The notes under the pieces: generated by a model
Database searches by the model: none
What the model was told of the DNA's origin: nothing
What the model saw: the letters and a program-made list of their open reading frames with translations, nothing else
Made by a program: the position numbers and the translations under genes
Part shown: piece by piece, positions 1 through 7,461 of the stretch
How positions within the stretch are numbered: position 1 is the first letter of the stretch
Layout: each line of letters starts with the position of its first letter
Assembly (NCBI GenBank): GCA_034506335.1
Contig: JAPDPR010000030.1
Coordinates: forward strand, 1 to 42,380
Direction of reading: 5' to 3'
DNA: 42,380 bases
Source of the DNA: a candidate division KSB1 bacterium
GTDB lineage: Bacteria; Zhuqueibacterota; Zhuqueibacteria; JANLFK01; Oleimicrobiaceae

Positions 1-1734
1 GTAGTAGCCCCACTTTGCCTGAGAAAAGTCGGGCTGATAGGAGAACGACAGCGTGGGCGTGACCACATGGCGCACAGCCTTCACGCCGAACACGTTGGGC
101 GTGAACAGACCGTACAGTTTAGTGTGCCCGGAGAGGCTGTAAGAAAAAACATGGCGGGCAGCGAAGCCTCGCCTTTCGCGCGTGCCAATGCTGTTGGTAG
201 AATCGATGAGAAAGTAGTCGGTCGTACGGTCAAACCAGTCCTCATTGATGCTCAGCGACTGACTGAGCCCCAGCCAACCAAAGAGCTTGCCCGGATTGTT
301 CATTGAGAGTCCAATGTTGTGGGCAAGACGGCGGTTCACCGTCTTTGTCTCGACGCCTTGCCACTTGCGGGTGACCTCGGTGTTCATCAGGTTGGATGAA
401 TAGGAGTAGTAGATGGCCTGGTACCAACGGAGTTCCTCTTTCACCCCCCGACGGGTCTCCATTCGCCCCCGGCCGGTAGTGGCAGGCGGGAAAAACTGCC
501 CCTGTGCCACGTAAAGACTCGCCTGGGGCAGGCTGAGGGTGGTCTCGTCAGTCTGCAAATCCCGCACGTGCGAGGCGTTCACCGTCAGCCCCACCTTGCC
601 ATTGCGCCATGTCTTGCTCAGGGTGGCGTTAGAGCGCAATTGGCGCGTCAGGCGAGCATCAAGATTGGTGCTCAAATCGCGGTAGAATGAGCCATCGCTG
701 ACAAAATAGCCCGCAGCAGAAATCCGCAACGTTGGATCGATCTCGTGCGCATGCTGCACCTGCAGGTCCCACCGCCGCTGGCGAATCCCGTAGGTAAAGT
801 CCTTGCGAGTAATGGAGCCGTTCACCCAGCCTCGCATCACGTAGCGCACGGCATAGTTCATGCCTGCCTGAAAGAACAGACCGCTCCGCTCGAAGTAGTC
901 AACGGTTCCCTGGGCGTCGAAGTAGTCGTTGGGCGCCCAGTAATAGCCGAGCCCACGGAGATAGTTCCCTTCGCGCGCACTGTAGCCGTAGCGCGGCATG
1001 AGAAAACCGCTCTGCCGCCCTTTCCTGTGCGGAAAGACTGCAAACGGGAAGCCGAGGACAGGAATGCGCCCAAGGTACATGACCAGCCCCTGGGCAACCA
1101 CCTTGTCGTTGGGTATCATCTTCATCCGCCGGCAGTAGAAATGGTAGTGCGCGTCATCGGTCAGGTCGCAGGTGGTGAACTCGCCGTGGGACACGTTGTA
1201 CACATTCCCTCCGACCCTCTTGATCTGCTGACCGCCATAGAATCCGCCCTCGAATTCTGTCCGTCCTCGTACCACAATCCCCTTGTCAGTGGCGGTGTTG
1301 TACACCATCTTAAAGCCGGTCATCGTCTCGCCATCGCTGATAAGGGTAGGCAATCCTCGCCACCGCACCACCCGCACCGAGTCGCCCGGATTCGCGGACG
1401 GGACCAAAACGGTGTCCGGCACACCTTCGGCGGTGAGCAGATTCTTGTCCCACTCCACCGTGATCTTCTCTGCGCGCAGGGTCATGGTGCGGTAGCGGAC
1501 CACCGCATCCCCAAGGAGGTAGGTGATTCTCTCTTCCACCAGGTTGTCCACGCTCTGCGCTTCGTAGTGGATCGTTGTGTCCAGTTCCGCTCGCGCACGA
1601 CGGGCAGGTACGGTATCTTGAGAGGCAGGGCAAAGGCAAACGCCCGCTGCTGAGGCCTGGAGGTGACCTATTGCAGCAAGAGCGACCAAGCACGACAAGC
1701 ACAACAGTCGCGGTGTATGCCGCCACGCCGACAT
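1..1734 (-). CDS. lptD: LPS-assembly protein LptD (C-terminus beyond window)
   Basis: Outer-membrane beta-barrel that inserts lipopolysaccharide into the outer leaflet. The frame is open from an ATG at 1734 to the window edge (578 codons, no stop), so the protein is cut at its C-terminus. Residues 1-30 look like a signal peptide. Residues about 57-115 form an OstA/LptA-like beta-jellyroll with the run YLLGDAVVRYRTMTL. After that come a CDL motif, the stretch IPVLGFPFAVFPHRKG typical of LptD near residue 225, and alternating aromatic barrel strands, including GVKAVRHVVTPTLSFSY close to the edge. That last motif is characteristic of the LptD version found in Bacteroidetes-like and FCB-group bacteria. 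The start lies 6 nt after the rarA stop, suggesting co-transcription; the ribosome site (GAGCGAG) is weak. Identification is by motif recall, not by a search. Confidence 0.86.
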   Translation of the reverse strand, partial: MSAWRHTPRLLCLSCLVALAAIGHLQASAAGVCLCPASQDTVPARRARAELDTTIHYEAQSVDNLVEERITYLLGDAVVRYRTMTLRAEKITVEWDKNLLTAEGVPDTVLVPSANPGDSVRVVRWRGLPTLISDGETMTGFKMVYNTATDKGIVVRGRTEFEGGFYGGQQIKRVGGNVYNVSHGEFTTCDLTDDAHYHFYCRRMKMIPNDKVVAQGLVMYLGRIPVLGFPFAVFPHRKGRQSGFLMPRYGYSAREGNYLRGLGYYWAPNDYFDAQGTVDYFERSGLFFQAGMNYAVRYVMRGWVNGSITRKDFTYGIRQRRWDLQVQHAHEIDPTLRISAAGYFVSDGSFYRDLSTNLDARLTRQLRSNATLSKTWRNGKVGLTVNASHVRDLQTDETTLSLPQASLYVAQGQFFPPATTGRGRMETRRGVKEELRWYQAIYYSYSSNLMNTEVTRKWQGVETKTVNRRLAHNIGLSMNNPGKLFGWLGLSQSLSINEDWFDRTTDYFLIDSTNSIGTRERRGFAARHVFSYSLSGHTKLYGLFTPNVFGVKAVRHVVTPTLSFSYQPDFSQAKWGYY

Positions 1735-1740
1735 AACAGG

Positions 1741-3072
1741 TCACTCGCTCCTGCGCCGACGTTTGGGCCACAGCTGTTCGAGCCGTTCCCTGATACGCTT
1801 TTCCACGCCGTTATCGGTGGGCTTGTAGTACACCCGAGGTCCTATTTCCTTGGGGAAGTAATCCTGTTCCACAAAGCCGCCATGGTCGTGAGGGTAGTGG
1901 TAGCCGGCGGCATAGCCAAATTGGCGCATGAGCTGGGTGGGGGCGTTACGCAGGTGCAAGGGCACAGAGCCGGGCTGTTCCTGGCGCACATCGGCAGTGG
2001 CTGCCTCGATCGCGAGGTAGGAGGCGTTGCTCTTCGGCGCAGAAGCCAGGTAGGTCGTGGCCTGGGCCAAGATGATGCGGGCCTCCGGCATGCCCACGGC
2101 GTGTACTGCCTGGAAGGCCGAGGTGGCCACCATCAGCGCATGGGGGTCGGCGTTGCCGATGTCCTCTGAGGCGAGAATAATCAGCCGGCGCGCCACAAAG
2201 AGCGGGTCCTCCCCCCCTTCCAGCATGCGCGCCAGCCAGTAAAGCGCGGCATCTGGGTCCGATCCCCGCACGCTCTTGATAAAGGCCGAGATGGTGTCGT
2301 AGTGGTAGTCGCCTTTCTTGTCATAAAGGAGGGTGCGCCGTTGCATTGCCTCCTCGATGAGCTCGCGGGTGATGGTGACATGCCCCTCCTTTGCAGGCGC
2401 CAGCCGAACCGCCAGCTCCAGGGCGTTCAGCGCCACACGCGCATCGCCCGCCGAAAGCTGCAGCAGGAGCTGACGCGCCCCCTCCGCGAAAGTAATGCGC
2501 AACCGACTCAGCTCCTCATCCCGCTGGAGTGCCCCCACTAGCACCGCATCCAATTCCGCCTCCGTGAGGGGCTCCATCTTGTAAACCCGGCAGCGCGACA
2601 ACAACGGGGGGATGACCTCGAAACTGGGGTTCTCGGTCGTGGCACCAATGAGGAGGATGGTCCCGTCCTCAACCGCATGCAGCAGCGCATCCTGCTGCGC
2701 CTTGTTGAAGCGGTGGATTTCATCAATGAAGAGAATGGTACGCCTGCCGCTGCGCGTCCGCAATTGCCGCGCCTTGTCGATGACGGCACGAACCTCTGCC
2801 ACACCCGAGGTCACCGCGCTGAGGGAGAAAAAGCTGCAATGCGTCTCGCGAGCGATAATACGCGCCAACGTAGTTTTCCCCACGCCGGGCGGCCCCCAGA
2901 AGATCATCGACATCAGCTCATCGCGCTCGATGGCCCTGCGTAGCACCTTGCCCTCCCCAACAAGGTGCGCCTGCCCCACAAACTCGGCAAGGGTCCTCGG
3001 CCGCACCCGGTCGGCAAGAGGCGCCTCTGGCGAGACAGGAGCTGATTCGGGTTCTGGCTCAAAAAGGCTCAT
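1741..3072 (-). CDS. rarA: Replication-associated recombination protein A (RarA/MgsA AAA+ ATPase)
   Basis: Cytoplasmic AAA+ ATPase of the clamp-loader-like RarA/Mgs1/WRNIP1 family, acting at stalled replication forks. At 443 aa it is the usual family length. Visible motifs are the N-terminal PLADRVRPRTLAEFVGQ, Walker A GPPGVGKTT (residues 60-68), Walker B ILFIDEIHRF (about 113-122), sensor 1 GATTENPSF, and the C-terminal tetramerisation region with DPDAALYWLARMLEGGEDP and a YLP-like end. The ATG at 3072 fits the family N-terminus. Its own promoter is predicted at 3122-3150, and lptD follows 6 nt after its stop. Nothing looks degraded. Confidence 0.95.
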   Translation of the reverse strand: MSLFEPEPESAPVSPEAPLADRVRPRTLAEFVGQAHLVGEGKVLRRAIERDELMSMIFWGPPGVGKTTLARIIARETHCSFFSLSAVTSGVAEVRAVIDKARQLRTRSGRRTILFIDEIHRFNKAQQDALLHAVEDGTILLIGATTENPSFEVIPPLLSRCRVYKMEPLTEAELDAVLVGALQRDEELSRLRITFAEGARQLLLQLSAGDARVALNALELAVRLAPAKEGHVTITRELIEEAMQRRTLLYDKKGDYHYDTISAFIKSVRGSDPDAALYWLARMLEGGEDPLFVARRLIILASEDIGNADPHALMVATSAFQAVHAVGMPEARIILAQATTYLASAPKSNASYLAIEAATADVRQEQPGSVPLHLRNAPTQLMRQFGYAAGYHYPHDHGGFVEQDYFPKEIGPRVYYKPTDNGVEKRIRERLEQLWPKRRRRSE

Positions 3073-3121
3073 CGCTTCGACTTACCGGCTGTGCACCACC
3101 TGCACGGAATTCTCCTGTGTG

Positions 3122-3150
3122 AATTTAGCCAAAACTCGCCAGATAATCAA
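3122..3150 (-). promoter_or_regulatory. Predicted sigma-70 promoter of rarA
   Basis: On the minus strand TTGATT (3145-3150) is followed by a 17-nt spacer and TAAATT (3122-3127), about 50 nt upstream of the rarA ATG. The match and spacing are good, but this is read by eye only. Confidence 0.5.
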
Positions 3151-3206
3151 GGCGTAAATCTCGACCGATGCCGGCGCACGGGCACCGCCGCGACTGCCGG
3201 CACCTC

Positions 3207-3956
3207 TTACCGAGAATGCGTTTGGGAGGACCGCCGGCCCCGGTAGCTGCTTGTCCAGCTCACGATGAGGCCGATAAGTATGGAGAGGAACAGGTAGCAG
3301 ATGATGGTTTGCGACATGATCAGCATTTTGGCGCCGGCAGTGAGCGGCACAATGTCCCCGTAGCCCACCGTGGTGGCCGTGATCACGCTCAGGTACAAAA
3401 AGTCCAAGAGCGGGTCGATGCTGGCCTCCATCTTGAACAGGCGATGCGGCACGTGCGGGTCAAGGATGGTGTAGAGCAAGGTGTAGCTGAGCACGGTGGT
3501 AACGTAAAGAAAGGCAAACTGCGCCAGCGTGCTTTCGCGCGACACGGCCTCGCCGCGCCAGACAGCGCGCAGGCTCAAAGCAAATTCGTAGACGTTGAGC
3601 GCCACTGCCACTGCCAGCAGGGCGAGGATAATCCAATAGAGATCTCGGTGGCAGATGATGTAGTACTCCACGATTCCTGCCACAAAGAGTATGGGGAGAA
3701 GGGCCATGGCCCAGAACACTGAGCGCCGCCGTCGCAGCAAAGCCGCACGCAGTAGATTCGCCCCACCCACCAGCGTGGCCACCGCGCCGCCCGCCTGCAC
3801 ATAGCTACCGCTTGACTTGCCGATGCGGACAAAGGCGCCGAGCACGTAGCAGAGCACAAAAATGACTATTGCCACGCTGGCAACTGTGCGGAAACGCCGC
3901 GCCCACAAGGCAAACCAGTCGTGCCACCCCCGCTTCCTTCGCTTTGGTCTTGGCAT
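3207..3956 (-). CDS. Voltage-independent potassium channel-like membrane protein (Ion_trans_2)
   Basis: Predicted inner-membrane potassium channel of 249 aa. The selectivity filter TTVGYGDI lies near residue 200, followed by a last helix (MLIMSQTIICYLFLSILIGL). Four further hydrophobic segments precede it, so the layout is several helices plus one pore loop rather than a minimal two-helix channel. No RCK/TrkA-N ligand domain follows. A longer reading frame begins at 4019, but I prefer the ATG at 3956. It has a GAGGGAGT ribosome site 1-8 nt upstream and starts a basic N-terminus (MPRPKRRKRGWHDW) that suits a membrane protein. It ends about 135 nt before rarA. The ion is inferred from the filter alone. 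Confidence 0.82.
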   Translation of the reverse strand: MPRPKRRKRGWHDWFALWARRFRTVASVAIVIFVLCYVLGAFVRIGKSSGSYVQAGGAVATLVGGANLLRAALLRRRRSVFWAMALLPILFVAGIVEYYIICHRDLYWIILALLAVAVALNVYEFALSLRAVWRGEAVSRESTLAQFAFLYVTTVLSYTLLYTILDPHVPHRLFKMEASIDPLLDFLYLSVITATTVGYGDIVPLTAGAKMLIMSQTIICYLFLSILIGLIVSWTSSYRGRRSSQTHSR

Positions 3957-4034
3957 ACTCCCTCTTTCGTGAGCCATCCGAAAGACACCGAGCCGGTGCC
4001 CTCCCTGTACGGGGCCCATACGAAAACCAGCGCG

Positions 4035-4556
4035 TTACTTCTTCTTGTTGGCCGCTATGTGACCTCGAAAGATGTGCCGCGAGTCGTGCAGAGTGATGAA
4101 GGCATCCCGATCGATGCTCTCCACGGTCTTGATCACCTGTCTGCTCTGCTTGCGGCGCACCGTGGTATAGACCAACTCCACCGGCCCTTTCATCCCTTCT
4201 CCCGGAACCACCGTCACCCCGAACCCTGCCTCGCGCAACGCAGTCGCAATCTGGCGCGAAAAACGCTGCGAGATGATGCGGATGTGTGACCACCCCAACG
4301 CCAGTTTATGCTCGATAGTGATCCCCAGCAAGGTCCCGCACGCAAAGCCTCCTGAATAGGCGATGACGCTTATGATGTTGTGCATCCCGGAGATGGCCTT
4401 GGAGATGGCCACCAGGAAGATAGTGACCTCCACGAAACCAATGAGGGCCGCCACGATGCGCCGCCCCTGGATGATGAAGATCATCCGAATCGTGCCAAGA
4501 CTGACGTCGATGATTCGGAAGAAAAAAATCATGATCGCGTTCAGCGCCAGACTCAT
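4035..4556 (-). CDS. UPF0316 / DUF2179-type membrane protein
   Basis: 173-aa protein whose first half has two or three hydrophobic segments (MIFFFRIIDVSLGTIRMIF; IGFVEVTIFLVAIS; IISVIAYSGGFACGTLLG). Its second half is a soluble DUF2179-like domain with GFGVTVVPGEGMKGPVELVY and a C-terminal RHIFRG segment. The RIIDVSLGTIR and FACGTLLG motifs are hallmarks of the UPF0316 (YebE-like) family, whose function is unknown; its soluble domain is shared with YitT-type proteins. It lies 78 nt upstream of the channel gene and 28 nt downstream of ribokinase on the same strand, so it may belong to one transcript. I infer no specific role. Confidence 0.85.
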   Translation of the reverse strand: MSLALNAIMIFFFRIIDVSLGTIRMIFIIQGRRIVAALIGFVEVTIFLVAISKAISGMHNIISVIAYSGGFACGTLLGITIEHKLALGWSHIRIISQRFSRQIATALREAGFGVTVVPGEGMKGPVELVYTTVRRKQSRQVIKTVESIDRDAFITLHDSRHIFRGHIAANKKK

Positions 4557-4584
4557 ATGTATCCTCGCTCACATTGCTAGCAAT

Positions 4585-5517
4585 TCAATGTCCGGCCAGG
4601 AAGGCCTCCACCTCGGCAGCGCGCGGCAGTGAGGGTTGCGCTCCCAGCGTCTGCACTGCCAAGGCGGCAGCCGCATTCGCGTAGCGCACCGCATCAGGCA
4701 ACGCTAGGCCTTGCACCAATCCTACGGCTAACGCACCGTTGAACGCATCGCCTGCGGCAGTCGTGTCCACTGCCTTCACCGGGAAACCGGGCACCAAAAC
4801 GCCATCGCTGCCGTCGAAAAAGAAGGCTCCTTTGGCGCCAAGGGTGATGATGACGTTCTTGACGCCTGTCCGATGGAGGCGAACGGCGGCTTCACGCACG
4901 TGCGCGCCACCACTCACCCTCACGCCCGTGAGCAGCTCCGCTTCGCTCTCGTTGGGGGTGATGATGCTTACCATAGGCAACAGCTCTGCAGGCAGAGGCC
5001 GCCCCGGTGCCGGATTGAGGATGACCGGCACGCCCGCTCTGGCTGCCATATCCACGGCATGTAGAACCGTTTCCAGCGGCGTTTCCAATTGCACCAGTAA
5101 CACACCGGCACTGGCAAGCACCGTGCGCGCTTTGTCCACGTCCGCAGGGGTCAGGTGTTCATTCGCGCCCAAAGCCACCACGATGCGGTTTTGTCCCTGT
5201 TCTTCCAGCACAATGAGGGCCACGCCGGAGGGGTAGGTCGGGTCCACTGCTACAAAGTCGCAGTGTACGCCCTCGGCAGTGAGGCCGGCGATGGCCTGCC
5301 TGCCGAAGAGGTCATCCCCCACGCGCGCGACGAACCAGACCTCCGCCCCAAGGCGTGCCGCAGCGACCGCCTGATTTGCCCCTTTGCCGCCGGCCGCGAT
5401 GAAAAAGCCGCTCCCCAGCACCGTCTCGCCTGCCGCCGGTGCCCGAGGGCAGCGCACCACAAGGTCGGTATTGGAACTGCCCACAACCACAATCCTCTTA
5501 CCCGGGGTCTCGGCCAT
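4585..5517 (-). CDS. rbsK: Ribokinase
   Basis: PfkB-family sugar kinase of 310 aa that phosphorylates D-ribose at O5. Motifs are the N-terminal VVGSSNTDLVVRCPRAP, the first PfkB signature GGKGANQAVAAARLGAEV, and the C-terminal signature VDTTAAGDAFNGALAVGL with the catalytic Asp in GDAFNG. The NPAPGRPLP and ITPNESEAE segments are typical of true ribokinases rather than fructokinases. The frame extends upstream to 5691 but overlaps galK there. The ATG at 5517 fits the family N-terminus and has GGAGAAG upstream. It follows galK by 28 nt on the same strand, giving a small sugar-kinase operon. Confidence 0.92.
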   Translation of the reverse strand: MAETPGKRIVVVGSSNTDLVVRCPRAPAAGETVLGSGFFIAAGGKGANQAVAAARLGAEVWFVARVGDDLFGRQAIAGLTAEGVHCDFVAVDPTYPSGVALIVLEEQGQNRIVVALGANEHLTPADVDKARTVLASAGVLLVQLETPLETVLHAVDMAARAGVPVILNPAPGRPLPAELLPMVSIITPNESEAELLTGVRVSGGAHVREAAVRLHRTGVKNVIITLGAKGAFFFDGSDGVLVPGFPVKAVDTTAAGDAFNGALAVGLVQGLALPDAVRYANAAAALAVQTLGAQPSLPRAAEVEAFLAGH

Positions 5518-5545
5518 GCTGTGCGCTTCTCCGCCAATTCCTTTG

Positions 5546-6718
5546 TCAAAGCCACTCCACCTGCACGCCATCGTCGGCGCGGCAGACCAGAATGCCGGGC
5601 TCACGACCAAAGCGTCGGACATAGTCGCTGCACACCCGCTCGCGAAACGCCTCGACGGCGTCCGTGCGCACCAGATTGACGGTGCACCCACCGAATCCCG
5701 CTCCGGTCAGGCGGGCACCCAGCGTGCCGTCAACTGCCAGGGCGCTCTCCACCAGGGTGTCCAACTCTGGACAGCTCACCTCGTAAAGGTCGCGCAAACT
5801 CTCATGCGATTGGACCATCAGCCGGCCAAAGTGGCTCAGGTCGCCCCCCTCCAGCGCACGGACAGCATCCAGCACGCGGGCGTTTTCCCGCACCACGTGC
5901 TCGCAGCGTCGCCTCACCACCTCCGGCAGGCGCCCGCTCAACTCGGCAAACTGCTCTACACTGACGTCGCGAAGGGCCCTGACCTCCGGCAGCCACTGCC
6001 GAATCAGACGCACACCTTCTTCACACTGGGCGCGGCGCTCGTTGTAAGCGGAGGAAGCCAGGCCGCGCTTCTTCTTGCTGTCGCAGATGACCAATGCACT
6101 CTCACGCAGCTGCAGCGGCACCAGCCGATAGTCCAAAGAACGGCAGTCCAGGAAAAGGGCGTGGTCGCGGCGACCGAGCCGGCAGACGAACATGTCCATG
6201 ATCCCGCACTTGGTGCCCGCGAACTGGTGTTCGGCCTGCTGTACCAGTTTGATGAGCTCCAGCTCTTGCATCCTGAATGGGTACAGTGCCTGAACCAGAG
6301 AGGCCATCCCGACCTCAAGAGCCGCAGAGGAGCTCAGTCCCGCCGCCCGCGGCAGATTGCCGGCAATGAGGACGTCAAATCCGTCCAGCGCTACGCCCCG
6401 CGCTTGCAGGAGTTGCAGCACCCCGATGAGGTAGACGCTCCAGTGGTGTGGCTTGTCGGGCCGTTCCTGCTGGACGGGAAACGTGGCAAGCTCGTCGAAC
6501 TCGGCGGCATAGGCACGCACCTTTGCACCTGCTCGTCGCCGAGCAAGAAAGTAGATGTGCCGGTCAATAGCTGCCGGCAGCACAAAGCCGTCGTTGTAGT
6601 CGGTGTGTTCGCCGATGAGGTTCACGCGGCCAGCAGCGCGCACCAGCACCTGTGGTGGCGCACCGAAGTGGAGGGTGAACTGTTCAAGCAGCGGTTCTCT
6701 TGCTATCGAACTTGCCAC
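5546..6718 (-). CDS. galK: Galactokinase (GHMP family)
   Basis: 390-aa GHMP kinase that phosphorylates galactose to galactose 1-phosphate in the Leloir pathway. The galactokinase signature GRVNLIGEHTDYNDG lies at 30-44, the GHMP ATP loop GLSSSAALE at about 127-135, and motif 3 GARLTGAGFGGC near 340. The start is GTG at 6718, preceded by GGAAAGGCG. The usual CGIMDQ motif reads CGIMDMF (about 171-177), so a normally conserved Gln is Met. The catalytic Asp of MD is kept, so activity is expected. No galT or galE lies in the window. It forms a two-gene unit with rbsK and lies downstream of the tRNA terminator. Confidence 0.93.
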   Translation of the reverse strand: MASSIAREPLLEQFTLHFGAPPQVLVRAAGRVNLIGEHTDYNDGFVLPAAIDRHIYFLARRRAGAKVRAYAAEFDELATFPVQQERPDKPHHWSVYLIGVLQLLQARGVALDGFDVLIAGNLPRAAGLSSSAALEVGMASLVQALYPFRMQELELIKLVQQAEHQFAGTKCGIMDMFVCRLGRRDHALFLDCRSLDYRLVPLQLRESALVICDSKKKRGLASSAYNERRAQCEEGVRLIRQWLPEVRALRDVSVEQFAELSGRLPEVVRRRCEHVVRENARVLDAVRALEGGDLSHFGRLMVQSHESLRDLYEVSCPELDTLVESALAVDGTLGARLTGAGFGGCTVNLVRTDAVEAFRERVCSDYVRRFGREPGILVCRADDGVQVEWL

Positions 6719-6778
6719 GTGTCGCCTTTCCAGTGCTCACCGGTCGCAGGGTCCAAGGCGGGGGCTCTCTTGTGCCGT

Positions 6779-6826
6779 AAGAAAAAAGGGCGAGATGCCG
6801 TGGCGGGCACGGTTCTTTTCTCGCCC
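6779..6826 (-). terminator. Intrinsic terminator after the tRNA-His/tRNA-Glu unit
   Basis: On the minus strand a 7-bp stem GGGCGAG/CTCGCCC (6820-6826 with 6788-6794) encloses an inner 5-bp stem CCGTG/CACGG and is followed by TTTTTTC. It lies just after tRNA-Glu and before galK, so it ends the tRNA transcript. Confidence 0.85.
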
Positions 6827-6834
6827 GTCTTGAG

Positions 6835-6906
6835 CGTCCCCTAGGGGAGTCGAACCCCTGTTGCAGGATCGAAAATCCTGAGTCCTGACCACTAGACGAA
6901 GGGGAC
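6835..6906 (-). tRNA. tRNA-Glu (anticodon TTC)
   Basis: Full cloverleaf on the minus strand: 7-bp acceptor stem GTCCCCT/AGGGGAC, D arm GTCT..GGAC, anticodon stem CAGGA/TCCTG with loop TTTTCGA (anticodon TTC), and T arm GGGGTTCGACTCCCC. The 3' CCA is not encoded. Confidence 0.96.
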
Positions 6907-6947
6907 GGCGCTGGCTGCCGCGCGATGAGGGCGGCGAGCCCAATCAT

Positions 6948-7025
6948 TGGGGTGAGCGACGGGATTCGAACCCGCGACCACCAGGGCCACAGCCTAGTGC
7001 TCTATCCAGCTGAGCTACGCTCACC
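6948..7025 (-). tRNA. tRNA-His (anticodon GTG)
   Basis: Full cloverleaf on the minus strand with anticodon stem CTAGG/CCTGG (one G-T pair), loop CTGTGGC (anticodon GTG) and T arm CGGGTTCGAATCCCG. The extra G at position -1 faces C73, the identity feature of tRNA-His. The sequence continues into CCA, so the 3' end is encoded, unlike the neighbouring tRNA-Glu. Confidence 0.96.
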
Positions 7026-7053
7026 GTGGTGCCATTCCTCGCCGAGGCGGCAA

Positions 7054-7082
7054 AATATACGAAAATTCGTGTGGCAAAACAA
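7054..7082 (-). promoter_or_regulatory. Predicted sigma-70 promoter of the tRNA pair
   Basis: On the minus strand TTGTTT (7077-7082), a 17-nt spacer and TATATT (7054-7059) lie about 30 nt upstream of tRNA-His. A strong AT-rich box in a GC-rich surround supports it. Confidence 0.65.
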
Positions 7083-7136
7083 GGGGAAAACATTGGCGGG
7101 GTTGGGCTCCACCACCACTGCCGACAAGGTACGCCC

Positions 7137-7161
7137 GGAGTGCGCCGCCTTTATGCGGCGC
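7137..7161 (+). repeat. Conserved-loop hairpin, copy A
   Basis: GGAGT followed by a perfect 7-bp stem GCGCCGC/GCGGCGC around the loop CTTTAT. The same flank and loop occur in copies B and C on the other strand, with different stem bases. A separate hairpin (8-bp stem GCGCCGTC/GACGGCGC, loop GCCA) follows directly at 7163-7182. Confidence 0.75.
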
Positions 7162-7264
7162 TGCGCCGTCGCCAGACGGCGCGCGGAGGGAGGGAAGCCG
7201 GGAGGTGTGAAACGGGGCGCGGGCCCAAGACGCGTGAGGGGCAGCGGGGCAGGCCCCCGCCCCC

Positions 7265-7289
7265 GCAGTGCATAAAGGCACTGCACTCC
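7265..7289 (-). repeat. Conserved-loop hairpin, copy B
   Basis: On the minus strand GGAGT is followed by the 7-bp stem GCAGTGC/GCACTGC around CTTTAT. The stem differs from copies A and C at three paired positions, always with the pairing kept. The surrounding 7083-7406 stretch holds no supportable gene. Confidence 0.75.
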
Positions 7290-7304
7290 AGCCCTCCCCA
7301 CCCC

Positions 7305-7329
7305 GCAACGCATAAAGGCGTTGCACTCC
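7305..7329 (-). repeat. Conserved-loop hairpin, copy C
   Basis: On the minus strand GGAGT is followed by the 7-bp stem GCAACGC/GCGTTGC around CTTTAT. It begins exactly 40 nt from copy B in the same orientation, with GGGG-type runs between them. Confidence 0.75.
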
Positions 7330-7406
7330 AACCCCGCACCATTAGGCGCAGGGCGGCTTCCCCCACGGCAGCGCATACACAAGTGCGCACCCCCCGGAAA
7401 AACCGA

Positions 7407-7435
7407 TTGCCTCTTTCCCGCGTTCTGTGTAAATT
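7407..7435 (+). promoter_or_regulatory. Predicted sigma-70 promoter of the metallophosphoesterase gene
   Basis: TTGCCT (7407-7412), a 17-nt spacer and TAAATT (7430-7435) lie about 25 nt upstream of the first plausible start codon at 7462. Confidence 0.5.
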
Positions 7436-7461
7436 TGCAGCCACGGCACAATCGCCAAGGC

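Noticed and set aside
745-1653. 302-codon plus-strand frame
   Set aside because: Antisense to lptD, which has clear family motifs; the plus-strand translation has no recognisable sequence.
5384-6844. 486-codon plus-strand frame across galK
   Set aside because: Antisense shadow of galactokinase and ribokinase in high-GC sequence.
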